Of a stretch of 64,000 nucleotides of DNA, positions 43,001-50,879 are shown one piece after another. Under the pieces are notes generated by a model, which saw only the letters and a program-made list of their open reading frames with translations, searched no databases and was not told the DNA's origin. Numbering within the stretch: the first letter of the stretch is position 1; each line of letters begins with the position of its first letter. The position numbers and the translations under genes are program-made. The DNA comes from Sphingomonas hankookensis (GTDB taxonomy: Bacteria > Pseudomonadota > Alphaproteobacteria > Sphingomonadales > Sphingomonadaceae), in assembly GCF_028551275.1 (NCBI RefSeq), contig NZ_CP117025.1, positions 2,289,501 through 2,353,500 of the forward strand, given 5' to 3'.

Positions 43001-43153
43001 ATCGCCCTTCGCCCGAACCGTGACGGCGCGGGGATCGTTCGGCGCACTCTGAAACACCGATGGTCCCCGCGTCGGCTGGGCGATGGCGGCTGCACCGACG
43101 GGCAGCGCGGCGAGCATGACGCCGCTCCAGATCGAGAATGCCAGTCTGCCCAT
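40079..43153 (-). CDS. Secreted tandem beta-helix protein (Pectate_lyase_3/GH55-like) with C-terminal propeller-like region, paralogue 1
   Basis: A 1024-residue protein with signal peptide (ending AAAIAQ). Two Pectate_lyase_3-type right-handed beta-helices follow, each opening with the same kind of motif: RAKGDGVADDSAALQQAID (about 47-65) and GVKGDNTADDTQAIQRAID (about 405-423), each then with a LPAGKYRIT/FPAGFYRVT turn. Tandem helices occur in GH55 glucanases. The last 280 residues contain KLADGFYSIGGGAVDQSGKLYFID and GPDGRVYVANGQVFVYD, blades like those of SMP-30/NHL propellers. It probably binds or cleaves a polysaccharide outside the inner membrane. It has a close paralogue at 46583. The catalytic residues are not recognised. 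Confidence 0.8.
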   Translation of the reverse strand: MGRLAFSIWSGVMLAALPVGAAAIAQPTRGPSVFQSAPNDPRAVTVRAKGDGVADDSAALQQAIDTASAKPGGGIVFLPAGKYRITRTLFIWPGVRVFGVGRTRPVLMLAANTPGFQRGVGTMVLFAGNNPRGVTLDNWGNPIKGTPTVPVPPPNSVPFDASIADANSGTFYSALSNVDFEIGEGNPAATGVRQHTAQHTYLAHIDFRLGSALAGVYQVGNLGMDLRFFGGRYGILAEKTSPAWQYTLLDSTFDGQRDAAIREHDASFTLVNTLIRNTPVGIDIDRGHSDRLWGSDVRFENVSQAGVVISNEGSVFTQIGFAGALASNTPTFARFRDSGRTVAGKGARYRVGEFTHGLTVDGLNQPGSYQTRFDAAPITSLPKRRDPAIRALPPVSSWVDVRTLGVKGDNTADDTQAIQRAIDRNRVLYFPAGFYRVTHTLKLRPDTVLIGLHPGLTQIVLPDDLPNYRDVGSPKALIESAKGGDAIVSGVGLFTGGVNPRATAMLWRAGERSLVDDVKFQGGHGTTLADGSRFEPYNPNHTADADVTKRWDGQFSSLWVTDNGGGTFNGLWTPNTYAHAGLYVSNTSTPGHVYEMSAEHHARAEIVLDGVRNWNFYAPQTEEEAGESRNAVALEVRNSRNILFANFHGYRVTRSIQPAPAAVKLYGSTDIRFRNVHVNAESGFATCDDNGCGTYLRASKFPYENALTDVTRGGSVREREFAVLDISDATGTIPTTATMAPVSKLADGFYSIGGGAVDQSGKLYFIDRQFQRIHGWSDRDRLSVVADAPLDAINLAVDGSSDLLVMSSDGPETTVYAIDPKTPNAVRPIAPTAARGGRSARVALPGSFWNNGEFRDQYDPARDHFTTLPEMFARDMAAPKPREYVSPDGSLVLPAWRVWQQGPANHLGWRFSDLLDTYGWITGKVGDRIHVINASENRTYSGLLGAGGAVSDLKPFAPRGGESVAAGPDGRVYVANGQVFVYDAAGVEVGRIDVPDRPLQLLFGGEDKRTLYILTHHALYSARP

Positions 43154-43351
43154 CGAAACTTCCTTTCCGCTCTATCATTATCGGCCTTAGCACTGCACAG
43201 CGCCTGCGTGACCGCGACCAAGGTCGTGGTGGTCAGCACGCGCCGAAGCGGGCAGCACGCACGAACGAACCCGGCCGGGTCGCCAGCAAGGACGAATCAC
43301 CTGTCATCGCCCCCGCCCCGCGTTGCCCTGCGCCATAGTGCCATCATCGTC

Positions 43352-43846
43352 ATGGGCGTGTGCGGTTGCGGCAAGTCGACGCTGATGCGCAAGCTCGCGG
43401 ATCGGCTGAACTGCGTGGGGTTCGAAGGGGATGCGTTCCACGGTGAGGCGAACGTCGCCAAGATGCGCGCCGGCCATCCGCTCGACGATGCCGATCGCTG
43501 GCCGTGGCTCGACCGGCTCGGCAGCGCGATCGGCGATGCGGTGCGCAGCGAGGGACAGGCGGTCGCGGCGTGTTCGGCGCTGAAGCGGAGCTATCGCGAG
43601 CGGCTGGAACAGGCGGCGGGGGTGCCGCTGCTGTTCGTGCTGCTCGACGGCGAGCGGGCCGATTTCGCGGAGCGGCTTGGGCGGCGCAAGGGGCATTATA
43701 TGCCGCCCAGCCTGCTCGACAGCCAGCTTGCCACGCTGGAACGGCCTGCGGTTGACGAGAGGGCGGTGGTGCTGCCCTGTTCGTGGCCGGTCAGGCGGCT
43801 GCGTGATGCGGTGCTGGGTCGGGTGCGGAGCGAGGCTGCGATCTAA
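43352..43846 (+). CDS. gntK: Gluconokinase
   Basis: A 164-residue (minimum) P-loop kinase of the GntK family. Walker A is GVCGCGKST, followed by FEGDAFHGEANVAKMRAGHPLDDADRWPWLDRL, ACSALKRSYRERL and LDSQLATLERP, all typical of gluconokinase. It phosphorylates gluconate to 6-phosphogluconate with ATP. The only in-frame ATG (43352) falls inside the first beta-strand (AIIVMGV), so the real start may be a non-ATG codon a little upstream, such as CTG at 43328. Two Ser of the usual GVSGSGKST loop are Cys here. Gene partners are the GntR regulator and GntP permease on the opposite strand. Confidence 0.88.
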   Translation: MGVCGCGKSTLMRKLADRLNCVGFEGDAFHGEANVAKMRAGHPLDDADRWPWLDRLGSAIGDAVRSEGQAVAACSALKRSYRERLEQAAGVPLLFVLLDGERADFAERLGRRKGHYMPPSLLDSQLATLERPAVDERAVVLPCSWPVRRLRDAVLGRVRSEAAI

Positions 43847-43860
43847 CGTTCGATCCAGAC

Positions 43861-43941
43861 GTCACCCCAGCGAAGGTTGGGGTCCCGCTTGCTGCGGCGG
43901 GCGGAGAAGAAGCGGGACCCCGGGTCAAGCCCGGGGTGACG
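43861..43941. repeat. Compound REP-like palindrome between gluconokinase and gntR
   Basis: GTCACCCC (43861) pairs with GGGGTGAC (ending 43941), and inside them GGGGTCCCGCTT pairs with AAGCGGGACCCC. Two small hairpins flank the inner stem, giving a BIME-like structure of 81 bases. It fills the gap between convergent genes and could act as a bidirectional terminator. A related element is at 19520. Confidence 0.7.
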
Positions 43942-43966
43942 TTGGGGTCGGGCGGTTCGATCCCCC

Positions 43967-44662
43967 CTACGGCATCAACCGCTTGCGCCCCTGCGACAGG
44001 TGCCAGCGCATCGCCAGGGCGGCACCGTCGCCGTCCTGCGTGCGGATCGCGTCGACGATAGCGTCATGCTCCTCCATCATCGCCTCGATCACGTGCGGCG
44101 GACGGGCGCGGGAAATGTCGACGCCGGCGCGCAGGATGCGCATCACGCCTTCCTGCAACTGGTCGAAGATCGCGACGAAGGCGTCGTTGCCGGTCGCCTC
44201 CGAAATGGCGCGGTGAAGCTGCCAGTCCTCTTCATGCGCCGGCGCGCTCGACAGCAACGCGCCGCGTAGTGCCGCCAGCCGCTTCTCGATCACTTCGAGG
44301 TCGTGGTGCGACCGCCGCTGCGCCGCCAGCCGTGCCGCCTCCGCCTCGACCACGAAGCGCACCTCATAGGTGCCGAGCGTCGCGGCCAGTCCGTCGAGCG
44401 GGACATGCGCGCCCAGCCGCTCGGACGGGCGCCGCTTCACATAGGAACCGGCGCCGCGCCGCGCCTCGGTGATGCCATCAGCGGCAAGGCGGACCAGCGC
44501 CTCGCGCACGATGGTGCGCGACATGCCGAACATTTCCGCCAGCCGCGCCTCGGACGGCAGCCGGTCGCCGGGGGCGAGGTCGTCCTCGTCGATGATGCGG
44601 ACGATCGCCGTATAGGCGCGATCCGCCAGTCGTTCCCCCGTCACGCGCTTCCGTATCTCCAT
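43967..44662 (-). CDS. GntR family regulator, FadR subfamily (FCD domain)
   Basis: A 231-residue regulator: winged HTH in residues 10-75 (GDRLPSEARLAEMFGMSRTIVREALVRLAADGITEARRGAGSYV) and an all-helical FCD ligand domain with likely metal-binding residues (HRAISEATGN, EEHDAIVDAIR, and a late MRWHLSQGR). FadR-type GntR proteins near gntP/uxuA genes sense gluconate or hexuronates and repress their own cluster. It begins 9 bases after the GntP stop, so both are one operon. Direct repeats ahead of GntP (46092 and 46166) are candidate binding sites. Confidence 0.88.
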   Translation of the reverse strand: MEIRKRVTGERLADRAYTAIVRIIDEDDLAPGDRLPSEARLAEMFGMSRTIVREALVRLAADGITEARRGAGSYVKRRPSERLGAHVPLDGLAATLGTYEVRFVVEAEAARLAAQRRSHHDLEVIEKRLAALRGALLSSAPAHEEDWQLHRAISEATGNDAFVAIFDQLQEGVMRILRAGVDISRARPPHVIEAMMEEHDAIVDAIRTQDGDGAALAMRWHLSQGRKRLMP

Positions 44663-44671
44663 TGCATCCGG

Positions 44672-46024
44672 TCAGACGATGTAGCTCAACCCTGCGACCA
44701 TGATGAGTCCAGCGACCGAAATCACGGTCTCCAGCAAGGACCAGGTGCGGAACGTATCAGCGGTGCTGGTGCCCATATAGCCCTTCACCAGCCAGAAGCC
44801 CGGATCGTTGACATGGCTGAAGAACACCGACCCCGCGCCGATCGCCAGCACGACCAGTTCGGGCGAGGCGCCCGAGGCGGCGACGACGCCCGGCATCACG
44901 CCGACCGCGGTGATGGTGGCGACCGTCGCCGACCCTGCCGCCAGGCGGATGCCGACCGCGACCAGCCATCCGAGCAGCAGCGGCGAGATCGGGTACATCA
45001 TTACCAGTCGCGCGAGCAGGTCGGACAGGCCGGCGCTGACCAGCACTTGCTTCAATGCCCCGCCCGCCCCGATCGCCAGCAGGATCGCGCCGGCCGCACC
45101 CATGGTTTCGTGCCAGATCGATTCTTGGATCGCCGCTTCGCTCAACCGCCGCCCGAACAGCACCGGCAGCGCGACGAGGTTGGCGATCAGTAGCGCCAGC
45201 ACCGGGTTCGCCGCCGCCGCAAGGATCGCCGAATCCACAAGCGCCGGGACCAGCTTGGCCAGTTCGCCGCTGGCGATCAGCACGATCGGCAGCAGCACGA
45301 TGAACAGCGCACTGGCGCGCGACGGGGTGACCAGATCGGTCACCGGGTTGCTCAGTACCGGTTCGGTCAGCCGGATGCCGGGTGTGACGAACCGGGCCAG
45401 CACCGGGCCGGCGAGGATCGCGATCGGAATGGCGATCGCCACGCCATAGAGCATGGTCAGGCCGAGATTGGCGCCCAGCGCCTCGACCGCAAGCAGCGGT
45501 CCGGGATGCGGCGGCACCAGCGCATGGACGACGCCCAACCCCGCAAGCGCCGGCATGATGAGCCGCAGCTTCGCCGCATCGCGCTCCTCCGCCGTCGCTC
45601 CGCTCGCCATTTCCTTGGCGGCGGCGACCACGATCGGCAGCAGCAGCACCAGTCCCGTTTCGAAGAACAGCGGCAGGCCGATGACGATGGCGATGCCCAG
45701 CGTCGCCCATGGCGCGGCGCGCGGGCCGGTGAGACGCAGCGCACTGGTCGCCAGCGCCGATGCCGCGCCCGACAGATGCAGCATCGCACCGAGCGACAGG
45801 CCGAGCGCCACCACCAGCCCGGTGCCGCCGATGATATCGCCGACGCCCTTCTGAACCGCCTTCGCCGTGTCGATCAGCGGCAGTCCGGCAAACAGGCCGA
45901 CGGCGAAGGCGCCGCACAACAGGCCGATAAAAGGATGCAGCCGGCCACGCACGATCAGGATGATCGCCAGCGCGATCCCGGCGATTGCCGCCACCGCCAG
46001 CCGCAGGTCGTCGCCACCCGTCAT
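44672..46024 (-). CDS. GntP family gluconate:H+ symporter
   Basis: A 450-residue, 12-14-helix permease. Family features are GLLCGAFAVGLFAGLPL, GIAIVIGLPLFFETGLVLLLPIV, VPPHPGPLLAVEALGANLG and FSHVNDPGFWLVKGYMG. It takes up gluconate or related aldonates through the inner membrane. GGGGCGGA precedes the ATG. Together with gluconokinase this is a full route from external gluconate to 6-phosphogluconate. The adjacent GntR protein is likely its regulator. Confidence 0.92.
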   Translation of the reverse strand: MTGGDDLRLAVAAIAGIALAIILIVRGRLHPFIGLLCGAFAVGLFAGLPLIDTAKAVQKGVGDIIGGTGLVVALGLSLGAMLHLSGAASALATSALRLTGPRAAPWATLGIAIVIGLPLFFETGLVLLLPIVVAAAKEMASGATAEERDAAKLRLIMPALAGLGVVHALVPPHPGPLLAVEALGANLGLTMLYGVAIAIPIAILAGPVLARFVTPGIRLTEPVLSNPVTDLVTPSRASALFIVLLPIVLIASGELAKLVPALVDSAILAAAANPVLALLIANLVALPVLFGRRLSEAAIQESIWHETMGAAGAILLAIGAGGALKQVLVSAGLSDLLARLVMMYPISPLLLGWLVAVGIRLAAGSATVATITAVGVMPGVVAASGASPELVVLAIGAGSVFFSHVNDPGFWLVKGYMGTSTADTFRTWSLLETVISVAGLIMVAGLSYIV

Positions 46025-46091
46025 TCCGCCCCTCCACGCACATTCCGCTGCGTCATCACACCCTCCCCATGGCCCTCGCTGTTGCGCGAGT

Positions 46092-46178
46092 TGTCCAACA
46101 GATCAAACCGACTTCATTGAAAAAACCGCTTGAACAAAGCAGTTATAGTCAGACATACTCAAACCTGTCCAACCGATT
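46092..46178. promoter_or_regulatory. Promoter region of gntP with two TGTCCAAC direct repeats
   Basis: TGTCCAACAGATC (46092-46104) and TGTCCAACCGATT (46166-46178) match at 11 of 13 bases and are 74 bases apart, about seven helical turns. The first is within a GTTG-TC-CAAC dyad. They lie between gntP (-) and the LuxR-type gene (+), where a GntR or LuxR-type protein could bind. Confidence 0.4.
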
Positions 46179-46260
46179 CCGGACCAACCGGAACGTAATG
46201 GCAGGATCTTCCGGCGGCTTTGCCCGCGCGTCAGATCCGTATGACGAGGGAGAGAGAGCA

Positions 46261-46281
46261 ATGAAAGGGCAGCAATGGTAG
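46261..46281 (+). CDS. Six-residue upstream frame overlapping the luxR-type start
   Basis: ATG AAA GGG CAG CAA TGG TAG follows a very strong GAGGGAGAGAG ribosome site. Its last two codons overlap the ATGG of the LuxR-type gene at 46275 in another frame. Ribosomes ending here could restart on the next gene. It is listed as a possible regulatory mini-frame only. Confidence 0.3.
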   Translation: MKGQQW

Positions 46282-46523
46282 CGCTCGCAACCGCACAGCC
46301 ATCGGCACGCGACGTCGGCACCCGGGTGCGACTGACACCGACCGAGGCAAAGGTGCTCCACGGCGTCCGTTCCGGACAGTTCAACAAGCAGATCGCACAC
46401 GACCTGGGCATCGCCGAGGCGACGGTGAAGGCGCACATGACCGCGCTGATGCGCAAGCTGAACGTGCAGAACCGCACACAGGTGGCGATCGCGGCACAAT
46501 CGCTGGTGCCGCACACCGCCTGA
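46275..46523 (+). CDS. Orphan LuxR-type HTH protein (82 residues)
   Basis: Nearly the whole protein is one LuxR/FixJ-type DNA-binding domain: RLTPTEAKVLHGVRSGQFNKQIAHDLGIAEATVKAHMTALMRKLNVQNRTQVAIAAQ. There is no receiver, PAS or acyl-homoserine-lactone domain, and no remnant of one upstream in frame. Such stand-alone HTHs can act as constitutive or partner-dependent regulators. AGGG precedes the ATG at six bases. It lies 60 bases ahead of the second beta-helix gene, which it may control or simply share a transcript with. Confidence 0.8.
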   Translation: MVALATAQPSARDVGTRVRLTPTEAKVLHGVRSGQFNKQIAHDLGIAEATVKAHMTALMRKLNVQNRTQVAIAAQSLVPHTA

Positions 46524-46582
46524 CCCCTGCCCGGTACGGGGCCGATCCCTGCACCGGGCTCCTCCATCGACGGAGCTTCCCC

Positions 46583-49582
46583 ATGAAGGTGCACAGCCTG
46601 CTGTTCGCTGCGATCCTGCTCGCCCCCATGCCTGCCGCCGCGCAATCGACGTCGGTCTTCCTTACCGCCCCGGACGATCCGCGTGCGGTGACCGTCCGCG
46701 GCATCGGCGACGGTCGCGCGGACGATACCGCCGCCATCCAGCGGGCGATCGACGCGGTCGCCGCCGACCGGCAGAGCGGCGGTGGCGGCGTCGTGTTCCT
46801 TCCGTCCGGCCGGTATCGCATCTCGCGCACCCTGTTCCTGCGATCGGGCGTGCGGATGTTCGGCGTCGGTCCGACCCGCCCCGTGCTGCTGCTCGCCGAC
46901 CATACGCCGGGCTATGCGTCGGGCATCGGCGCGATGCTGAGCTTCACCGGGGAGGATCAATATCGTGCGGGCAAGCCGCCGGTGCCGCCGCCCACCAGCG
47001 TGCCGGCCAACGACGCGGTGTTCGACGCGACCTCGACCACCTTCTATTCGGCGCTGGCCAATGTCGATTTCGAGATCGGCGAGGGCAATGCCGGTGCGGT
47101 CGCGGTGCGCTTCCGCGTCGCGCAACACGGCTTTCTGCGCCACATCGATTTCCGGCTCGGCTCGGGTTTTGCCGGCATTTACCAGGCGGGGAACGAAGCC
47201 GACAATCTGCGCTTCTTCGGCGGACGCTATGGCATCGTCACCGAAAAGACGTCGCCGGCGTGGCAGTTCACGCTGATCGATTCGGAGTTTACCGGCCAGC
47301 GCGACGCCGCGATCCGCGAACATGAGGTCGACCTGACGCTGGTCAACGTCGCGATCCGCGATACACCCGTCGGGATCGAGATCGATCGCGGCTATTCGGA
47401 CTCACTCTGGGGCAAGAATGTGCGGTTCGAAAACGTCCGCGATGCCGGCGTCGTCATCTCCAGCGAACAGAGCGTATTCACCCAGGTCGGCTTCGATAAC
47501 GCCATCGGCATCAACACGCCGGTGTTCGCAAGATTTCGGGAAAGCGGCCGCACCATTGCCGGAGCCGGCCAGCAATGGCGTGTCGCCGACTTTTCGCACG
47601 GGCTGAAGCTCGCGCGGGTCGGGGAGATGGGCAGGACCGCGACCGACATTACCATGAGCCCGCTGACCACGGTTCCGGCGCGTTCAGCCCCTGCGCTCCC
47701 GCTGCTGCCCCCGGTCAGCGAATGGGCCAACGCCCGCGCGCTCGGTGCCAGGGGCGACGACCGGACCGACGACACGGCCGCCTTGCAACGCGCGGTGGAC
47801 AAGCACCGCGTCGTGTACCTGCCGACCGGCCGCTACCGCATCAGCGACACGCTGAAGCTCCGCCCCGACAGCGTGCTGATCGCGCTCCACCCGAACCGGA
47901 CGCAGCTCTATCTGCCCGACAACGCCCCGCGCTTTGCCGGCGTCGGCGCGGCCAAGGCGATGGTGGAAAGCGCGAAGGGCGGTAACGCGATCGTCTACGG
48001 CCTCGGTCTCTATGCCGGCGGCGTGAACCCCCGTGCGTCCAACATTATCTGGCGCGCTGGCGAAGGGTCAATGGTCAACGACGTCCGCATCCACGGGCCG
48101 GTCATCTACAACCAGGGCAAGGCGAGCGGCGGCGGGATCGACCCCGAGGCGCGCTGGGACGGGCAAAAGGCCAGCATCTGGGTGACCGATGGCGGCGGCG
48201 GCACGTTCAACGCCATCTGGACGCCGAACGGGCTCGCCTCCACCGGCTTCTATGTCAGCGATACGAAGACGCCCGGCCATGTCTATGAACTGTCGGCCGA
48301 GCATCATTTCAAGAACGAGATCGTGCTGCGCAACGTCGAGAATTGGGAGTTTCTCGCCCCCCAGACCGAACAGGAGGTGCGCGACGGCGTCTATGCGGTG
48401 TCGACCGAGTTCCACAACAGCCGCAACATCCTGTTCGCCAATTATCATGGCTACCGCGTCACCCGGACCGCCAAGCCGATGGACACGGCGGTACGGCTGG
48501 TCAATTCGGGCGACATCCGCTTCCGCAACGTCCATGTGAATGCCGAAAGCGCCTATGCCCATTGCGACACCGAAGGCTGCGGTACCTTTGTCCGGGCGAG
48601 CAAATATCCGTTCGAGAACGCGATCCGCGACCTGACCACCGGACAGGAAGTACGCGAGCGGGAATTCGCAAAGCTCGACGTGCCCGCCGCTACGCCGCGC
48701 CCCGCCACCGTTGCTGCGGTGCCGGCGACACCCGGCGTGACCCGATTGGCGGACGGCTTCTATTCGATCGCCGGCGGCGCCATCGATGCGCAGGGCAAGC
48801 TCTACTTCATCGACCGGTTCCATCAGCGCATTCACGGCTGGTCGGCCGCCGAAGGGCTCACCACCGTTTCGCAGGCGAGCCTCGACCCGGTGAACCTGAC
48901 CATCGATCGATCGGGACGGTTGCTGATCCTCTCCAGCGCCGGGCGGGACGGGACGGTCTACAGCATCGATCCTAGGGCACCGGACGATGTCCGCGCCATC
49001 CCGGCCACGAGCTTTCGCTCCGAGAACGCCATCGCCCTGCCGGTCAATGTCTGGGCCAATGGCGAGTTCGCCGATCGTATCGACCAGAAGACCTACGCCT
49101 TCCTGCCGCTGTCGAGCTTCTTCACCAGCAAGATGGCCGAGGCGAAGCGACAAGCCTATGTCTCCCCCGACGGATCGGTCGCGATCCCGGCCTTCCGCGT
49201 CTGGAACCAGGGGCCGGACGATCATCAGGGCTGGCGCTGGTCCGACACGCTCGACAGCTACGGGCTGGTCACCGCACGGATGGGCGAGCGGGTGACCCTG
49301 ACCAACGCATCGGAGAACCTTACCTATAGCGGCCGGGTTACGACCGGCGGTGCGCTGACCGACCTGCGCGTCGTCGCCCCGCGCGGCGGCGAAAGCGTGG
49401 TACGCGGGCCGGGCGGCGAACTGTACGTCGCCAATGGGCAGATATGGGTGTACGACAAGGACGGTCGCGAAATACGGCGCATCGACGTGCCCGAACGCCC
49501 CCTCCAGCTACTGATCGGTGGCAAGGAGTCGCGCACGCTCTTCATCCTGGCGCATCATGCGCTGTACGCGATCGATCTTTGA
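46583..49582 (+). CDS. Secreted tandem beta-helix protein, paralogue 2
   Basis: A 999-residue paralogue of the protein at 40079 with the same order: signal peptide (LLFAAILLAPMPAAAQ), Pectate_lyase_3-type helix 1 (RGIGDGRADDTAAIQRAID), helix 2 (GARGDDRTDDTAALQRAVD, about residues 386-404), then propeller-like blades (RLADGFYSIAGGAIDAQGKLYFID, GPGGELYVANGQIWVYD). Shared blocks include GGRYGIVTEKTSPAWQFTLIDS and GHVYELSAEHH. Both are probably exported and act on the same class of polysaccharide. It sits with uxuA and gluconate genes, which points to acidic sugars. A PL or GH55-like activity is inferred only from the fold. Confidence 0.8.
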   Translation: MKVHSLLFAAILLAPMPAAAQSTSVFLTAPDDPRAVTVRGIGDGRADDTAAIQRAIDAVAADRQSGGGGVVFLPSGRYRISRTLFLRSGVRMFGVGPTRPVLLLADHTPGYASGIGAMLSFTGEDQYRAGKPPVPPPTSVPANDAVFDATSTTFYSALANVDFEIGEGNAGAVAVRFRVAQHGFLRHIDFRLGSGFAGIYQAGNEADNLRFFGGRYGIVTEKTSPAWQFTLIDSEFTGQRDAAIREHEVDLTLVNVAIRDTPVGIEIDRGYSDSLWGKNVRFENVRDAGVVISSEQSVFTQVGFDNAIGINTPVFARFRESGRTIAGAGQQWRVADFSHGLKLARVGEMGRTATDITMSPLTTVPARSAPALPLLPPVSEWANARALGARGDDRTDDTAALQRAVDKHRVVYLPTGRYRISDTLKLRPDSVLIALHPNRTQLYLPDNAPRFAGVGAAKAMVESAKGGNAIVYGLGLYAGGVNPRASNIIWRAGEGSMVNDVRIHGPVIYNQGKASGGGIDPEARWDGQKASIWVTDGGGGTFNAIWTPNGLASTGFYVSDTKTPGHVYELSAEHHFKNEIVLRNVENWEFLAPQTEQEVRDGVYAVSTEFHNSRNILFANYHGYRVTRTAKPMDTAVRLVNSGDIRFRNVHVNAESAYAHCDTEGCGTFVRASKYPFENAIRDLTTGQEVREREFAKLDVPAATPRPATVAAVPATPGVTRLADGFYSIAGGAIDAQGKLYFIDRFHQRIHGWSAAEGLTTVSQASLDPVNLTIDRSGRLLILSSAGRDGTVYSIDPRAPDDVRAIPATSFRSENAIALPVNVWANGEFADRIDQKTYAFLPLSSFFTSKMAEAKRQAYVSPDGSVAIPAFRVWNQGPDDHQGWRWSDTLDSYGLVTARMGERVTLTNASENLTYSGRVTTGGALTDLRVVAPRGGESVVRGPGGELYVANGQIWVYDKDGREIRRIDVPERPLQLLIGGKESRTLFILAHHALYAIDL

Positions 49583-49645
49583 TCGGTCCTGATAGGCGTA
49601 CGGCGCGTCGGCGGATGTCGGCCACGAAAGCGGTCGCCGCCGACG

Positions 49646-50815
49646 CTATGATGCCGCGCCGTGCGCAATCCCGCGTTCAAGCCCGCGCAATTCGGCCAGC
49701 CCCCGCATCCGGCCGAGCAGCGAATAGCCGGGATTGGCGGTGCGGTTCAGGTCGTCGAGCATCTGGTGCCCGTGATCGGGCCGCATCGGGATGCTGCGGC
49801 CTTCGCAGGTCGACAGGCGATGGACCGCCGCCACCACTGCCGCCATGCCGGCGTCCCCGCCCAGATGGTCGGCTTCGTGGAACGCGTCATCCGCCTCGCG
49901 CTCGACCGATCGCAGGTGAAGGAATCCGATCCGGCTGCCCAGCCGGTCAACCATGCCCGGCAGATCATTGTCGGCACGCACGCCGAACGATCCGGTGCAG
50001 AAACACAGGCCGTTCGACGCGTTCGGCACGCGCGCGAACAGCTCGGCCACATCTGCCTCGGTGCTGACCACGCGCGGCAGGCCGAAAATCGGGAAGGGCG
50101 GATCGTCGGGATGCACGACCAGTCGGATGCCGAGATCGTCGGCGACCGGACAGACCGCCTCCAGAAACGCGACATGATTGTCGCGTAGCCGTGCCGCATC
50201 GATCCCGGCATAGGTTTCGATCGCCGCCAGGAATTGGGGCGACGTGAACCCCTCCTCGCTGCCCGGCAGTCCGGCGATGATCGTGCGTTCCAGCGCGATC
50301 CTTGCCCGTTCGTCCATCGATGCGTGGCGCTTCTCGGCTGCGGCGCGCATCGCGTCCGAATAGCTCGCCTCGGCCCCGGGACGCTTCAGGATGAACATAT
50401 CATATGCCGCGACCGCCACCGCTTCGAACCGCAGTGCCCGGGCGCCATAGGGTAGCTCCCACGCCAGATCGGTTCGGGTCCAGTCGAGCAACGGCATGAA
50501 GTTGTAGGTCACGACGTCGATGCCGCACGCCGCGAGATGAGTCAGGCTGCGGCGGTAATGGTCGATCAGCCGGTCCCAGTCGCCCGAACGGGTCTTGATC
50601 CCTTCGTCGACCGGCAGACTTTCGACCACCCGCCATTCGAGCCCCGCGTCCTCGATCATCGCTTTCCGCACGGCGATCGCGTCCCGCTCCCACACCGCGC
50701 CATTCGGCACCTCGTGCAGAGCGGTCACGATCCCGGTCGCACCCGCCTGTCGGATGTCGCGCAGCCGGACCGGGTCGTTCGGCCCGAACCAGCGCATCGT
50801 CTGGGTCATCAACAT
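49646..50815 (-). CDS. uxuA: Mannonate dehydratase
   Basis: A 389-residue TIM-barrel enzyme that dehydrates D-mannonate to 2-keto-3-deoxygluconate, a step of glucuronate breakdown. Typical segments are MRWFGPNDPVRLRDIRQAGATGIVTALH, GIDVVTYNFMPLLDWTRTDL, LVVHPDDPPFPIFGLPRVVST, LCFCTGSFGVRADND, FLHLRSVE and PMRPDHGHQM; these hold the His and Cys/Asp residues of the metal site. The length is normal for the family. Start at ATG 50815 with GGA upstream. It converges on the paralogue 2 gene, and links that region to hexuronate catabolism. Confidence 0.93.
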   Translation of the reverse strand: MLMTQTMRWFGPNDPVRLRDIRQAGATGIVTALHEVPNGAVWERDAIAVRKAMIEDAGLEWRVVESLPVDEGIKTRSGDWDRLIDHYRRSLTHLAACGIDVVTYNFMPLLDWTRTDLAWELPYGARALRFEAVAVAAYDMFILKRPGAEASYSDAMRAAAEKRHASMDERARIALERTIIAGLPGSEEGFTSPQFLAAIETYAGIDAARLRDNHVAFLEAVCPVADDLGIRLVVHPDDPPFPIFGLPRVVSTEADVAELFARVPNASNGLCFCTGSFGVRADNDLPGMVDRLGSRIGFLHLRSVEREADDAFHEADHLGGDAGMAAVVAAVHRLSTCEGRSIPMRPDHGHQMLDDLNRTANPGYSLLGRMRGLAELRGLERGIAHGAAS

Positions 50816-50879
50816 GACTATCCGTCCTTCTCCAACCGCCCGAGCGGCACGCGACCGGTTTGCTTCATAGGGCCGCACG

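Noticed and set aside
49583..49645. A terminator between paralogue 2 and uxuA
   Set aside because: I could not find a convincing stem with a T-tract in this short convergent gap.
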